Origin: a virus
Direction: 5' to 3' (one strand)
DNA: 64,000 bases
Virus record (IMG/VR): IMGVR_UViG_3300032116_000064
Location: 1 to 64,000 of that record
How positions within the stretch are numbered: position 1 is the stretch's first letter; each line of letters begins with the position of its first letter. The position numbers and the translations under genes were made by a program. Below are positions 42,600 to 51,300 of this stretch, piece after piece. Under the pieces are notes generated by a model that ran no database searches, was not told the origin of the DNA, and saw only the letters and a program-made list of their open reading frames with translations.

Positions 42600-43082
42600 A
42601 TGCCAGTAAACGTACCAGAAAGTGTATTCGACAAGTACTATGATGTTATAGATTCTACTTTTGACATATTTGGAGTAGTTTGTAAACTTGTTACTACCAA
42701 TAAAATAGAAGAAGTAATATATAATCCTAGCAATAATATACCAGAAAGAAATTCTATTAATGCTCATCGTATAAACAATCCAGATTATGAGCGATCCAAT
42801 AAAATCATAAGGGAAGTAGAAGTATATAATGAGATAAAATTAAAAGTATACTGGAATCCAAGAGATTGGATCAACGTTGCTGGAGATATACAAGTTCCCA
42901 ATAATGTGATACAAACAATCGGCTTTATGAAAGATTTGCCACTAATATTGAAATCTAAAGCTTTAATAGTCCATAAAGGAATAGAAGACTACAAAGAAAT
43001 GAGATTTGAAAGAATGGGTGAGCATATACCAGTTGGATTAAGACAAGATAGATATTTTTCTTGTTTATGGAGTAGAGCATGA
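42600..43082 (+). CDS. Head-closure/neck protein candidate (160 aa)
   Basis: The beta-rich protein contains VCKLVTTNKIEEVIYNPSN, NEIKLKVYWNPRDWINV and GFMKDLPLILKSKALIV. Head-closure or stopper proteins of siphophages are small beta barrels at exactly this gene position, between the connector and tail terminator. It overlaps the next start as ATGA. No signature motif is visible, so the call rests on order and fold impression. Confidence 0.55.
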   Translation: MPVNVPESVFDKYYDVIDSTFDIFGVVCKLVTTNKIEEVIYNPSNNIPERNSINAHRINNPDYERSNKIIREVEVYNEIKLKVYWNPRDWINVAGDIQVPNNVIQTIGFMKDLPLILKSKALIVHKGIEDYKEMRFERMGEHIPVGLRQDRYFSCLWSRA

Positions 43083-43714
43083 GTATCTCTCTAAAATTAT
43101 TAGATTCAGTAGATGAAGTAGAGAGCAAAATATTATCTGCTATTTCTTCGAATTTTAATTCCTTAATGAAATCAAACAAGACTAAAATATTTAATGAAAT
43201 CAAACTCTTAATTCCTTCATGGATATCTAATCAACCAGAAATTAGTTCTTTATCTTCTAGTGACCCCCAATCATTAGTTGGACAATTCGGTATAACTATT
43301 GACCCATCTTCGATTATAAATAGTATAATATCCGCTGTTGTTAACTCATGTTCCGTATCTATAGTTCCATATGACAGTAAACTAAAAAATGGCGGAATTG
43401 AGATCAATATACAACCAGATAATTTTGCTAATCTCATTGGACTTCCACAAGGGCATTCAACTTATTTAGGTGGCGACCTACATTGGTTAGATTGGTTATT
43501 AAATAGGGGTGATGAAATAATAGTAGTTGGTTATCAATACAACCCACAAACTGGTTTAGGCAGATCTAAACTAGGAAATATGAAATCTGGCGGATCTTTT
43601 AGAGTGCCTCCACAATTTTCTGGTACTCAAGACAATAACTTTATAACTCGCTCATTAGTAGGGGCCGAACAAGAAAAACAAATAGCCAAGATCTTTGAAA
43701 AAATACTAAACTAA
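43079..43714 (+). CDS. Neck/tail-completion protein candidate (211 aa)
   Basis: An N-terminal helical half is followed by a C-terminal half containing HWLDWLLNRGDEIIVVGY, GLGRSKLGNMKSGGSFRVPP and NNFITRSLVG. This last run resembles the 'GrGRsGlGiM...g..wrVP..faGtadnNfitral' block of phage virion morphogenesis proteins (HK97 gp10-like and Mu gpG-like). Such proteins sit at the head-tail interface. Gene order agrees. Confidence 0.6.
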   Translation: MSISLKLLDSVDEVESKILSAISSNFNSLMKSNKTKIFNEIKLLIPSWISNQPEISSLSSSDPQSLVGQFGITIDPSSIINSIISAVVNSCSVSIVPYDSKLKNGGIEINIQPDNFANLIGLPQGHSTYLGGDLHWLDWLLNRGDEIIVVGYQYNPQTGLGRSKLGNMKSGGSFRVPPQFSGTQDNNFITRSLVGAEQEKQIAKIFEKILN

Positions 43715-43715
43715 A

Positions 43716-44687
43716 ATGAATTATTTAAACTTAAAGGGTTTTGATAGCGTATTCGACACAACTCTTAACAATGAGTTGCAAGATAATATTGTTGAATTTT
43801 TAGAGTGGTCCCTTTTAGAAAAGGGTAACTATATGAATGTTTCACTTGGGGAATTATCTCCAGAAGGAATAGATTATAGTAAACTAAGAATATCTTCTAA
43901 TTCATCTTTTCCAAGCGGTAAGGCTTGGGAGGGATTTAGACAAAACTGGATTTGGCAAAGTGGCGTTTCTTACAATCCTCCTCCCATAGTAGGGAATAAT
44001 CATGCTATACCCGGTATTTCTGGAATATATGTAAATAATGTATTTTATCCATCAAATACTAGTGGAACATATGCTCACAAAGTAGATTATTTCAATGGTC
44101 GCGTTGTATTTAATAACATAATCCCAACAAATAGTGTAGTAAAAGCTGAATATAGTTATAGATATATAAATGTAGTATATGCTAATAGTTTACCTTGGTT
44201 AACAGAAGTTCAGTATTCATCCCTAAACTTAGGGGAAGACTTTGATGATCTTAATAAAGGTAAATATGATATTCCCGCAGAAGCTAGAATTCAATTGCCT
44301 GCTATAGCCATTGAGATTGTTCCAAGAAGAACATTGAAAGGTTATCAACTCGGCGGTGGTCAGTGGGTAGATACCGACATTTTGTTCCACTGTTTAGCTG
44401 AAGATGAATATACTCGTAATAAATTAGTAGATATTATATCCTTACAAAATGATAAAACTATATATATGTTTAATAGTAATGCTATAGCAAGGAGTGGGTC
44501 TTTTCCGTTGGATTATCATGGTTTTCCTGTTTCTGGAGCTTTAAGATACCCAGACTTGGTAGAAAATTACTATCGCGGAAATTTACGCCTTAAAAACTCT
44601 AGTGTTCAAAATATGAAAGTAGTAAATAGTAATTTTTACGCTGGTATTGTGAGAATGACATTAGAAACAATCGAAACATCAATATAA
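43716..44687 (+). CDS. Tail-completion/structural protein (323 aa)
   Basis: A beta-rich protein beginning MNYLNLKGFDSVFDTTL, with a central EYSYRYINVVYANSLPWL block and VQYSSLNLGEDFDDL. The ARIQLPAIAIEIVPRRTLKGYQLGGG stretch is followed by VDTDILFHCLAEDEYTRNKLVDII. The second half reads like tail terminator or completion proteins, which take 'ILFHxLaede' modules. It lies directly upstream of the tail tube gene. It is the last gene before a late-promoter motif. Not clearly assignable to a named family. Confidence 0.6.
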   Translation: MNYLNLKGFDSVFDTTLNNELQDNIVEFLEWSLLEKGNYMNVSLGELSPEGIDYSKLRISSNSSFPSGKAWEGFRQNWIWQSGVSYNPPPIVGNNHAIPGISGIYVNNVFYPSNTSGTYAHKVDYFNGRVVFNNIIPTNSVVKAEYSYRYINVVYANSLPWLTEVQYSSLNLGEDFDDLNKGKYDIPAEARIQLPAIAIEIVPRRTLKGYQLGGGQWVDTDILFHCLAEDEYTRNKLVDIISLQNDKTIYMFNSNAIARSGSFPLDYHGFPVSGALRYPDLVENYYRGNLRLKNSSVQNMKVVNSNFYAGIVRMTLETIETSI

Positions 44688-44692
44688 TTTTA

Positions 44693-44701
44693 GTGTATAA
44701 C
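44693..44701 (+). promoter_or_regulatory. Putative late promoter ahead of the tail tube gene
   Basis: TTTTAGTGTATAACTAACT lies just after the previous stop and 36 bases before the ATG at 44738. It matches the TTTTnGTGTATA core. Confidence 0.65.
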
Positions 44702-44737
44702 TAACTAGAGCTTACCATCTTAAAATAGGAGAGAATT

Positions 44738-45964
44738 ATGCCCGCTTCAAACAATAATAGAATTTTTTATGCTTGCCAAGCAGTGGCCCTTCACCCACAG
44801 CAAACTAATGCACAAACCGGTGCTTTATCAAATTACGGTGCTGCAACAGTTTTACACGGCGTACAAAGCGTAGGTATCAATACAACATTTAATTTAGAGC
44901 AAGTATTTGAACTAGGTCAAATTCATATTTATGAAAATATTGAAGGTGTGCCAGACGTTGAAGTAACTCTTGAAAAGGTACTTGATGGTTATCCATTAAT
45001 GTATCACGTTGCAACAGCCGCCGTGGCAACTGATAATTCTACAACCGGTGCCGCTAAAGCTTCTCTAGTCGCTAGAACAAAATACAGATGCAATGTTGGT
45101 CTAGGCATTTTCTCGGATACTGTTTCTCACGTTGGCGATGATTCAGCTACACCAATAGAAGTTTTAATGAGCGGAATGTATGTTAGTAGTATTGGTTATA
45201 CTATTCCTGTAGATGGCAATGCTACTGAGTCACTTACATTGGTTGGCAACCACAAGCAATGGAATACTAGTCCATCAGTAGCAACCAATGCTGTTGTTAG
45301 AACTCTTACATCTGGAACAAATTACTATGACGGTCCCGGCAATTTTAGCGGTGGTGCTGGAGGTCCAGCATTCAGAGGTGGAGTACAAAGAAGAGAAAAT
45401 GTTGCTTTAAATGGTTCTGTGCTTCCCGTATCAATCAAGGGAGTTGTAGGAACTACTACTGGCAATGCTTGGACGGGCGGAACAGCCGCTACTGGAGTAC
45501 CTAGAGTACACTTACAGAATATTAGCATAAGTTGTGACTTAAATCGTGAAAGTGTACAGGAACTTGGAAGAAAAGCTCCATATACAAGATATGCAAATTT
45601 CCCTGTAGAAGTTACATGTGAAATTGAAGCTCTTTGTGCTTCTGGGGACTTTGTACAGGCATTAGAAGAAGGCATTAAGGGCGGTACTGTGAATGGGGTA
45701 AGTTATGCTCTCGGTACAGAAAATTATGGAAATAATACTCCAAATGAAACCATCTTAATCAGATTACATGATGGTACATGTTTTGACCTTGGTAATAAAA
45801 ACAGATTATCATCTATTAACTATACGGGCGGTGACGCTGGTGGTGGTAATGTAACAACTACATATAGTTATAGCACCTTTAATGCTCTAAGCGTTTTCCA
45901 CCCCTTGGATCCAGCCGGAAGCACTGTTGCTCCAGTTGGTGGATTTAAGTTTAATGGTCAGTAA
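44738..45964 (+). CDS. Major tail tube protein (408 aa)
   Basis: It contains VLHGVQSVGINTTFNLEQVFELGQ split over residues about 33-58, and IEGVPDVEVTLEKVLDGYPLMYH (split by family pattern). This is the 'gvqsvgi.ttf.leqvfelGqlelye..egvP.vE.tlekvldG' signature of tail tube-like proteins in some long-tailed phages. A second domain follows after residue 165, containing GGAGGPAFRGGVQRRENV and LQNISISCDLNRESVQELG. Higher codon quality, a strong AGGAGA site and an own promoter-like motif fit an abundant product. A hairpin follows the gene. Confidence 0.75.
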   Translation: MPASNNNRIFYACQAVALHPQQTNAQTGALSNYGAATVLHGVQSVGINTTFNLEQVFELGQIHIYENIEGVPDVEVTLEKVLDGYPLMYHVATAAVATDNSTTGAAKASLVARTKYRCNVGLGIFSDTVSHVGDDSATPIEVLMSGMYVSSIGYTIPVDGNATESLTLVGNHKQWNTSPSVATNAVVRTLTSGTNYYDGPGNFSGGAGGPAFRGGVQRRENVALNGSVLPVSIKGVVGTTTGNAWTGGTAATGVPRVHLQNISISCDLNRESVQELGRKAPYTRYANFPVEVTCEIEALCASGDFVQALEEGIKGGTVNGVSYALGTENYGNNTPNETILIRLHDGTCFDLGNKNRLSSINYTGGDAGGGNVTTTYSYSTFNALSVFHPLDPAGSTVAPVGGFKFNGQ

Positions 45965-46008
45965 TATATCGTTTAGCTAAAACTTAATAGGATTTTTAAG
46001 GAAACAAA

Positions 46009-46050
46009 ATGAGACTCCCGCTTGTGAGAAAGCTGTATGAAGCATCATGA
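46009..46050 (+). CDS. Leader peptide ORF inside hairpin, MRLPLVRKLYEAS
   Basis: AAGGA lies six bases before ATG 46009. The 13-codon frame ends with TGA at 46048-46050. It runs through the left arm and loop of the hairpin at 46014-46058. Its stop is near the possible starts of the next gene (46037 and 46070, in another frame). It may couple translation, disturb the hairpin, or be the first part of a shifted longer protein. It is listed because its ribosome site is much better than that of the following gene. Confidence 0.45.
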   Translation: MRLPLVRKLYEAS

Positions 46051-46062
46051 GCGGGAGTTTTT
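46014..46062 (+). terminator. Hairpin with T-run between tail tube and chaperone genes
   Basis: ACTCCCGCT (46014-46022) pairs with AGCGGGAGT (46050-46058), followed by a T-run to 46062. The 27-base loop contains a small ATGA/TCAT inner pair. It resembles an intrinsic terminator or attenuator that would lower downstream transcription after the tail tube gene. Confidence 0.7.
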
Positions 46063-47065
46063 CGTTTCTATGATACGATCTGGAAAAGTATTTATTAACC
46101 ATAATAATATAGAATTGGAAATACACCCTATCACAGTTGAGCAAAACTTCAAATCTTGCCAAATCTATAAATCTGCTTATGACAAAGCTTATTCAGAAGA
46201 AATAATGACAGAAGAGGATATGGATCAGTGGATGTTAGAAAATGAACTGTGGACTATTCATGATAATAAAAAGGAAGAATCACTGAAAAATGATCTTGAA
46301 CGTCTTAAAGTTGAAATCTATAATAATAGAGATAATACGATGATGGTTAATAGTATAAGAAAATACTTACGTGCTGGTGAGCTTCAGTTGTCTAGCCATC
46401 TCAATAAAAAATACATGTATCATCAAAATACATGCGAAGGAGTAGCCTCAACAGAAAGACTAGCTTGGATAATAAAAAACACTACATATTGTGATAATCA
46501 ACCATATGATTTTGATGAGATATCTTTACAATATGTTATAGATGAGTGGCAGTCTCATTTTTTGAGCGATACTAAATGTAGAGATTTAGCACGAAATGAT
46601 CCATGGAAATCGCTATGGATAGTTCGTGAGAAAAGTAACATTTCACTTTTTGCTAATCCACCAAATACAGAATTAACACATAATCAAAAAAGTTTATTAA
46701 TTTGGTCACAAATGTATGATAATATACAAGAATCAATGGACTGTCCCAATAAAGAAGTTATAGAAGATGATGATATGCTAGATGGATGGTTCATAGTTCA
46801 GCATAAGAAACGAGAAAAAGAACGCTATGAACGTGAATTTGAAAACCAAACAAACAATGAAAAAATAAAAAATGCTGGTGAAGTGTATGTAATGTCTAGC
46901 AATAAGCAAACTACAGATAAAATTAATAGTTTAAATAATACTCAAGCTAATATTATTAAAGCTCAAAGATTTGCTGCTCTTAGACAACTTGACAGCATTC
47001 AAGAACAACACTTGCCCGATCAGCGACAAAATATTCAAATGCAGGCTACTCGACAAGGAATATAG
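46037..47065 (+). CDS. Tail assembly chaperone-type protein, copy 1 (342 aa)
   Basis: The residue block AYSEEIMTEEDMDQWMLENELW, split in two at the ImT motif, aligns with CVREGIMTKKELEKFMKEQGIW in the gene at 47420. Both go on to a heptad 'LxxdLexLKvxiY' stretch and an aromatic STERLAWIIKNTTYCD/SDNVRFDYLVAHSAFY segment, so the two are paralogues. Two such genes just ahead of the tape measure gene fit tail assembly chaperones, which coat the tape measure before tube growth. The start is unsure: ATG 46037 lies inside the hairpin loop, ATG 46070 just after it. A +1 shift from the leader ORF is a third option. The C-terminus is Gln/Asn-rich. Confidence 0.65.
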   Translation: MKHHEREFFVSMIRSGKVFINHNNIELEIHPITVEQNFKSCQIYKSAYDKAYSEEIMTEEDMDQWMLENELWTIHDNKKEESLKNDLERLKVEIYNNRDNTMMVNSIRKYLRAGELQLSSHLNKKYMYHQNTCEGVASTERLAWIIKNTTYCDNQPYDFDEISLQYVIDEWQSHFLSDTKCRDLARNDPWKSLWIVREKSNISLFANPPNTELTHNQKSLLIWSQMYDNIQESMDCPNKEVIEDDDMLDGWFIVQHKKREKERYEREFENQTNNEKIKNAGEVYVMSSNKQTTDKINSLNNTQANIIKAQRFAALRQLDSIQEQHLPDQRQNIQMQATRQGI

Positions 47066-47077
47066 AAGGAGGATATG

Positions 47078-47407
47078 ATGGACGATTATAAAAAGATTAG
47101 AGACTCAAAATACAAATCTGACTCAAGAGATAGATTGTCTAAAATTCTAAAAAAGAAAATACAGACGACTATGATTGGTGCTTTAAGCACTATAGAAGAG
47201 AATTTTGGATTCTTGTGGAATAGTGAATCCAAAGAGCCACTTACTAAAGATCAAGAGATGATGAAGAATCTTTATAATAAGGTTAGATCAGAAATCTTAG
47301 ATCGTGGTAATAATCAAGCTAGAAATATTGATGCTGAGTTAGCTCAATATGAAGTAGAGTGGACAAGATATCAACTTAAAATTCCAGTAATAAATCCTAA
47401 CAAATAA
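47078..47407 (+). CDS. Small protein between chaperone-type genes (109 aa)
   Basis: AGGAGG at 47067-47072 is best spaced for ATG 47078 rather than 47075. The product begins MDDYKKIRDSKYKSDSRD and is basic and helical with VEWTRYQLKIPV at the end. No family is recognised. Its position between two paralogous chaperone-type genes suggests a function in tape measure or tail assembly. Confidence 0.7.
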   Translation: MDDYKKIRDSKYKSDSRDRLSKILKKKIQTTMIGALSTIEENFGFLWNSESKEPLTKDQEMMKNLYNKVRSEILDRGNNQARNIDAELAQYEVEWTRYQLKIPVINPNK

Positions 47408-47419
47408 TTGGAGGAACCC

Positions 47420-48310
47420 ATGTCACAGGATAAGGAAAAGATAGTAGATGTAGTTTTAAATAAGAATGGCAAAGATGAAAACGTCAAGTTAGTAGTTAAA
47501 CGCCCCAGTAGCGCATTAATTTCTCAAGCTCAACGAGTCGGAGCAAAAGCTTGGACAGATTGTGTTCGTGAAGGAATTATGACCAAGAAGGAACTTGAAA
47601 AATTTATGAAAGAGCAGGGGATTTGGGACGAAGGTAAAGACGAAGAGCAAAGAAAGGTTGTTCAAGAAATCTCTGATTTAGAAAAAAGATTGTATGTTAG
47701 CGGGAATGGTGGTAAAAAGCTAAAAGCATCAGAAGGCAAGGATATTGCTATTCAGATGAGAATTAAGCGAAATGAGCTTAGAGACTTAATTGCAGAGAAA
47801 ATGAGCCTTGAGCAAAACACCGCAGAATCCATCTCAGATAATGTCAGATTTGACTATCTAGTAGCACATTCTGCCTTTTATGAAAATGGTCAGAAAGTGT
47901 ATAACAGTTTAGATGATTATAAAGAAAGGTCTGACGATCAGATAGCTTTTAGTGCTGCATCAGCACTTGCGGGTATGATGTACGCTGTAGATAAGGACTT
48001 TGAGGCAAAGCTGCCGGAAAATAAATTCCTTAAAATGTTCCACTTTGTCAACGAGGATTTAAGTCTAGTTAATGACAAGGGCGAAACTGTAGATACTCAA
48101 GGTCGCAGAATAGACAAGAACGGATACTGGCTCAACGAAGATGGTAAGCGAGTAGATAAAGATGGTAATGTTCTTGACGAAAATGGTAATTATATTCCGA
48201 GCGTTGTTTATGTAGATGACCAAGATAAGGAAATTAAGCCAGAAGAAACAGAAGAAGCCGAAAAACCAACATCCAAGAAAAAGAAGTCAACAGCAACGGA
48301 TAGTGAATGA
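47420..48310 (+). CDS. Tail assembly chaperone-type protein, copy 2 (296 aa)
   Basis: ATG 47420 (MSQDKEKIVDVV) has GGAGG six bases upstream; a TTG at 47408 is inside that site and unlikely. Residues about 33-170 match copy 1 at 46037 (see the EGIMTKKELEKFM block). The C-terminal 80 residues contain a run of short repeats. TQGRRIDKNGYWLNEDGKR, then VDKDGNVLDENGN, make a series of 'xDxxGxxLDEnG' turns, and a Lys-rich tail ends the chain. The Asp-rich repeats could bind calcium. Its place right before the tape measure gene supports the chaperone call. Confidence 0.7.
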   Translation: MSQDKEKIVDVVLNKNGKDENVKLVVKRPSSALISQAQRVGAKAWTDCVREGIMTKKELEKFMKEQGIWDEGKDEEQRKVVQEISDLEKRLYVSGNGGKKLKASEGKDIAIQMRIKRNELRDLIAEKMSLEQNTAESISDNVRFDYLVAHSAFYENGQKVYNSLDDYKERSDDQIAFSAASALAGMMYAVDKDFEAKLPENKFLKMFHFVNEDLSLVNDKGETVDTQGRRIDKNGYWLNEDGKRVDKDGNVLDENGNYIPSVVYVDDQDKEIKPEETEEAEKPTSKKKKSTATDSE

Positions 48311-48343
48311 GATAGAGTTGTGTGGCATCAGTAAAGGAGAATT

Positions 48344-51300
48344 ATGTCAAGATTCGTACTGACCGCACAATTACAGTTACAAGCTCCAAATAACGTTAGG
48401 CAAGTTGTACAACAAATTCAGAGCCAGTTACAGGGTGTAAATGTTAATGTACAAATTCAGAATAGCCCACAAGCACAGCGTCAATTACAGCAAGTAACTC
48501 AACAGGTTAATCAAGCAACAACGGCAGCAGAACGCATGGGCAAGGCATTTGCTTTGTCCATTAGGCGTTTTGCTGCTTTTTCTGTAGCCACAAGAGCAGT
48601 TGGTTTATTTACTAGTACTCTCAATAGTGCTGTTAATAGTGCTATTGATTTTGAAAGACAGTTAATTAAAGTCTCTCAAGTTACTGGTAAAAGTGTTGGT
48701 CAGCTTCGCGGATTAACAAAGCAAATTACTAGTCTGTCTACTGGTTTTGGTGTAGCATCTTCTGATTTGTTAGAAGTTTCTACAGTCTTAGCACAGGCTG
48801 GTTTGACCGCTGAAGATACATCTATTGCACTAAAGACACTAGCAAAAGCGGCACTTGCCCCTAACTTTGATAGTATCACAGAAACTGCCGAAGGTGCCAT
48901 TGCTATCTTAGCACAATTCCAGCAGGGAGTTGGAGCTTTAGAACAGCAGCTTGGTTCTATTAATGCTGTTGCTGGTGCATTCGCTGTAGAAGCTAGTGAC
49001 TTAATTGACGTTGTTCGTAGAACTGGTGGTGTGTTTAAAGCTTCTGGTGGTAATCTAAATGAACTATTAGCATTATTTACAAGCGTAAGAGCCACAACGC
49101 GAGAAAGTGCCGAAAGTATTGGTACAGGTTTGCGTACTATCTTTACACGTATTCAACGACCCAAGACTATTGAGTTCTTAAAACAATTTGGTGTTGAACT
49201 TACTGACTTAGACGGTAAATTTGTTGGTCCATATGAGGCTATTAAACGACTAAGTGAAGCCCTAAGTGGACTTGGAGAAGGTGATCTTACTTTTATTAGT
49301 ATAGCTGAAGAGCTTGGTGGATTCAGACAAATTGGTAAAGTTCTTCCACTTTTACAGCAATTTTCTACCGCTCAGTCCGCGTTAAATGTTGCTATGAAAG
49401 CCGGTGATTCTTTGACTAATGATGCTGCATCAGCACAAGCGGCATTAGCTATTAGAATTATGAAAGTCAAAGAAGAGTTTTTGGCACTTATTCGTAGTGT
49501 TACTGAAACATCTACTTTTCAAGTAATGGCTAATACTGCTCTTAGTTTAGCATCTGCCCTCATAAAGATTGGTGACTCTATTAAGCCATTGCTTCCAATG
49601 TTAGCAGCTTTGGCGGCTTTTAAATTAGTGAAGGGTATGGGAGGTTTCTTGGGCGGAATGATGAGCGGTGCCACTTCTGGTAGAGCTTATAATAAAGGTG
49701 GTAAAGTTCTTGGTTTTGCTAGGGGTGGTCTAGTTCCCGGTTCTGGTAATGGAGATACTGTTCCAGCGATGCTAGCTCCGGGTGAATTTGTTATACGCAA
49801 GAGTAGCGTTAATAAGATGGGTGCTGGTACTCTTGCTGCGATGAATGAAAATCGTTATGAAAATGGTGGACCTATGACCACGGCTCAGAAGCTGGCTATG
49901 GCTAGAGGTCCACAAAAAACACAATCTCTTGGAAAAAAAGATAAAAAAGCAAAATATACATCTGGTCGAGATAAAGATGAATTAAGATTTTCTGTAGCTG
50001 ATGGAAGTATTGGCGCATTCTTTATGAATAAAGAAGGCACTCCAGATGGTTTAAAACCATTTAAAAGTAAAAGTTTTAATATAACAAATTCTGAATTGTT
50101 ATCATTAGCTGGAGTTAAGCCGTATAAAAACAAAGGCGACAAAATGGCTGGTAAATCAGATACATTTTTTGCCAAAGGAATTTTAGAAGCTGGAAACATA
50201 CAAACATTTTATCCATCTATTGGAGATATAAAGTCTGGCTCTTTAAGTCAAATTATTCAGAACAATGTAAAAACTAAACTATCTGAAGCGGTTGCATCCG
50301 TAGCTAATGAAGTTTCGTCTAAAAAGTTATTAGACATTCCACCAGTTGATAGTAATGATGCACTGTTATCGGCAGCAGCAAAAAGAATTCAATCTGATGC
50401 AGGTGCCATAAGAACTACTTCCGGGTATTTATATGAAGGTGTAATCGATGCTTTAACTGGTGCTAGACCAGCTTCTGGTAATGCTGTATTCGATTTTCCT
50501 GCGTCTTCTTTACAAGGAAATAGACAGAGATTGGCGGCATTATTTGGTAATGCTGGAGCTATAGGTAAATTAAGACAAGCTGATGCTAAAGCCTCATACT
50601 CCAGTAAGATTATCGATGGAGATATGGGAAGCGGTAGTATATCTAGTAAGATTGTAAACTCAATCAATAACGGTGTTTTAGCTGGTATCAATGTAAAGAA
50701 AAAGTTTTTTGGTGGTCCTATCTCTAAGTTTGCTGCTGGTGGTGGAGTTGGTACTGATACCGTTCCGGCCCTATTAACTCCCGGTGAATTTGTTGTTAAC
50801 AGATCATCTGCACAAAATATAGGATACGGTAATTTAAATCGTATGAATAAAGTTGGTAAATACGCCAAGGGTGGAGTTGTTCAGCGTTTTGCCGCTGGAA
50901 CTTCTGGAACTGGGGCAAAATCAATTGTTAGCGACTCAAATATTCCCGGCTTTGATATAAAAGCTCCTACAGTATTGAATAAAATAATCAGTAAATTAAC
51001 TGGTACTTTTTCCGTTATGGATGTTAGTGTTGAAGAGGGCCGTAAACAATTCCAAGTATTAAAAGCCGTTACTCCAGATTTAAGTAAATCATTAGTAGAT
51101 TATGCAAATGCTAATAATTTATCTTTTAAGCAAGCCGCTCAATTATCTTCGGCATATTCACAACTTGTAACACAAATGTTGAAGCAGGGAGCATCAAGTG
51201 CTGTAATTCAAATACGTATGCAAGATTATGTTGATGCTTTGACTTCGGGCGCAAAAGCAATTGGTACTACAGCAAGTGAAACAGCTTCATCTTCAGCAAC

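Noticed and set aside
38496-44687. Contractile tail sheath gene
   Set aside because: None of the proteins upstream of the tail tube shows a sheath-like size or domain, so a myovirus assignment was not made.
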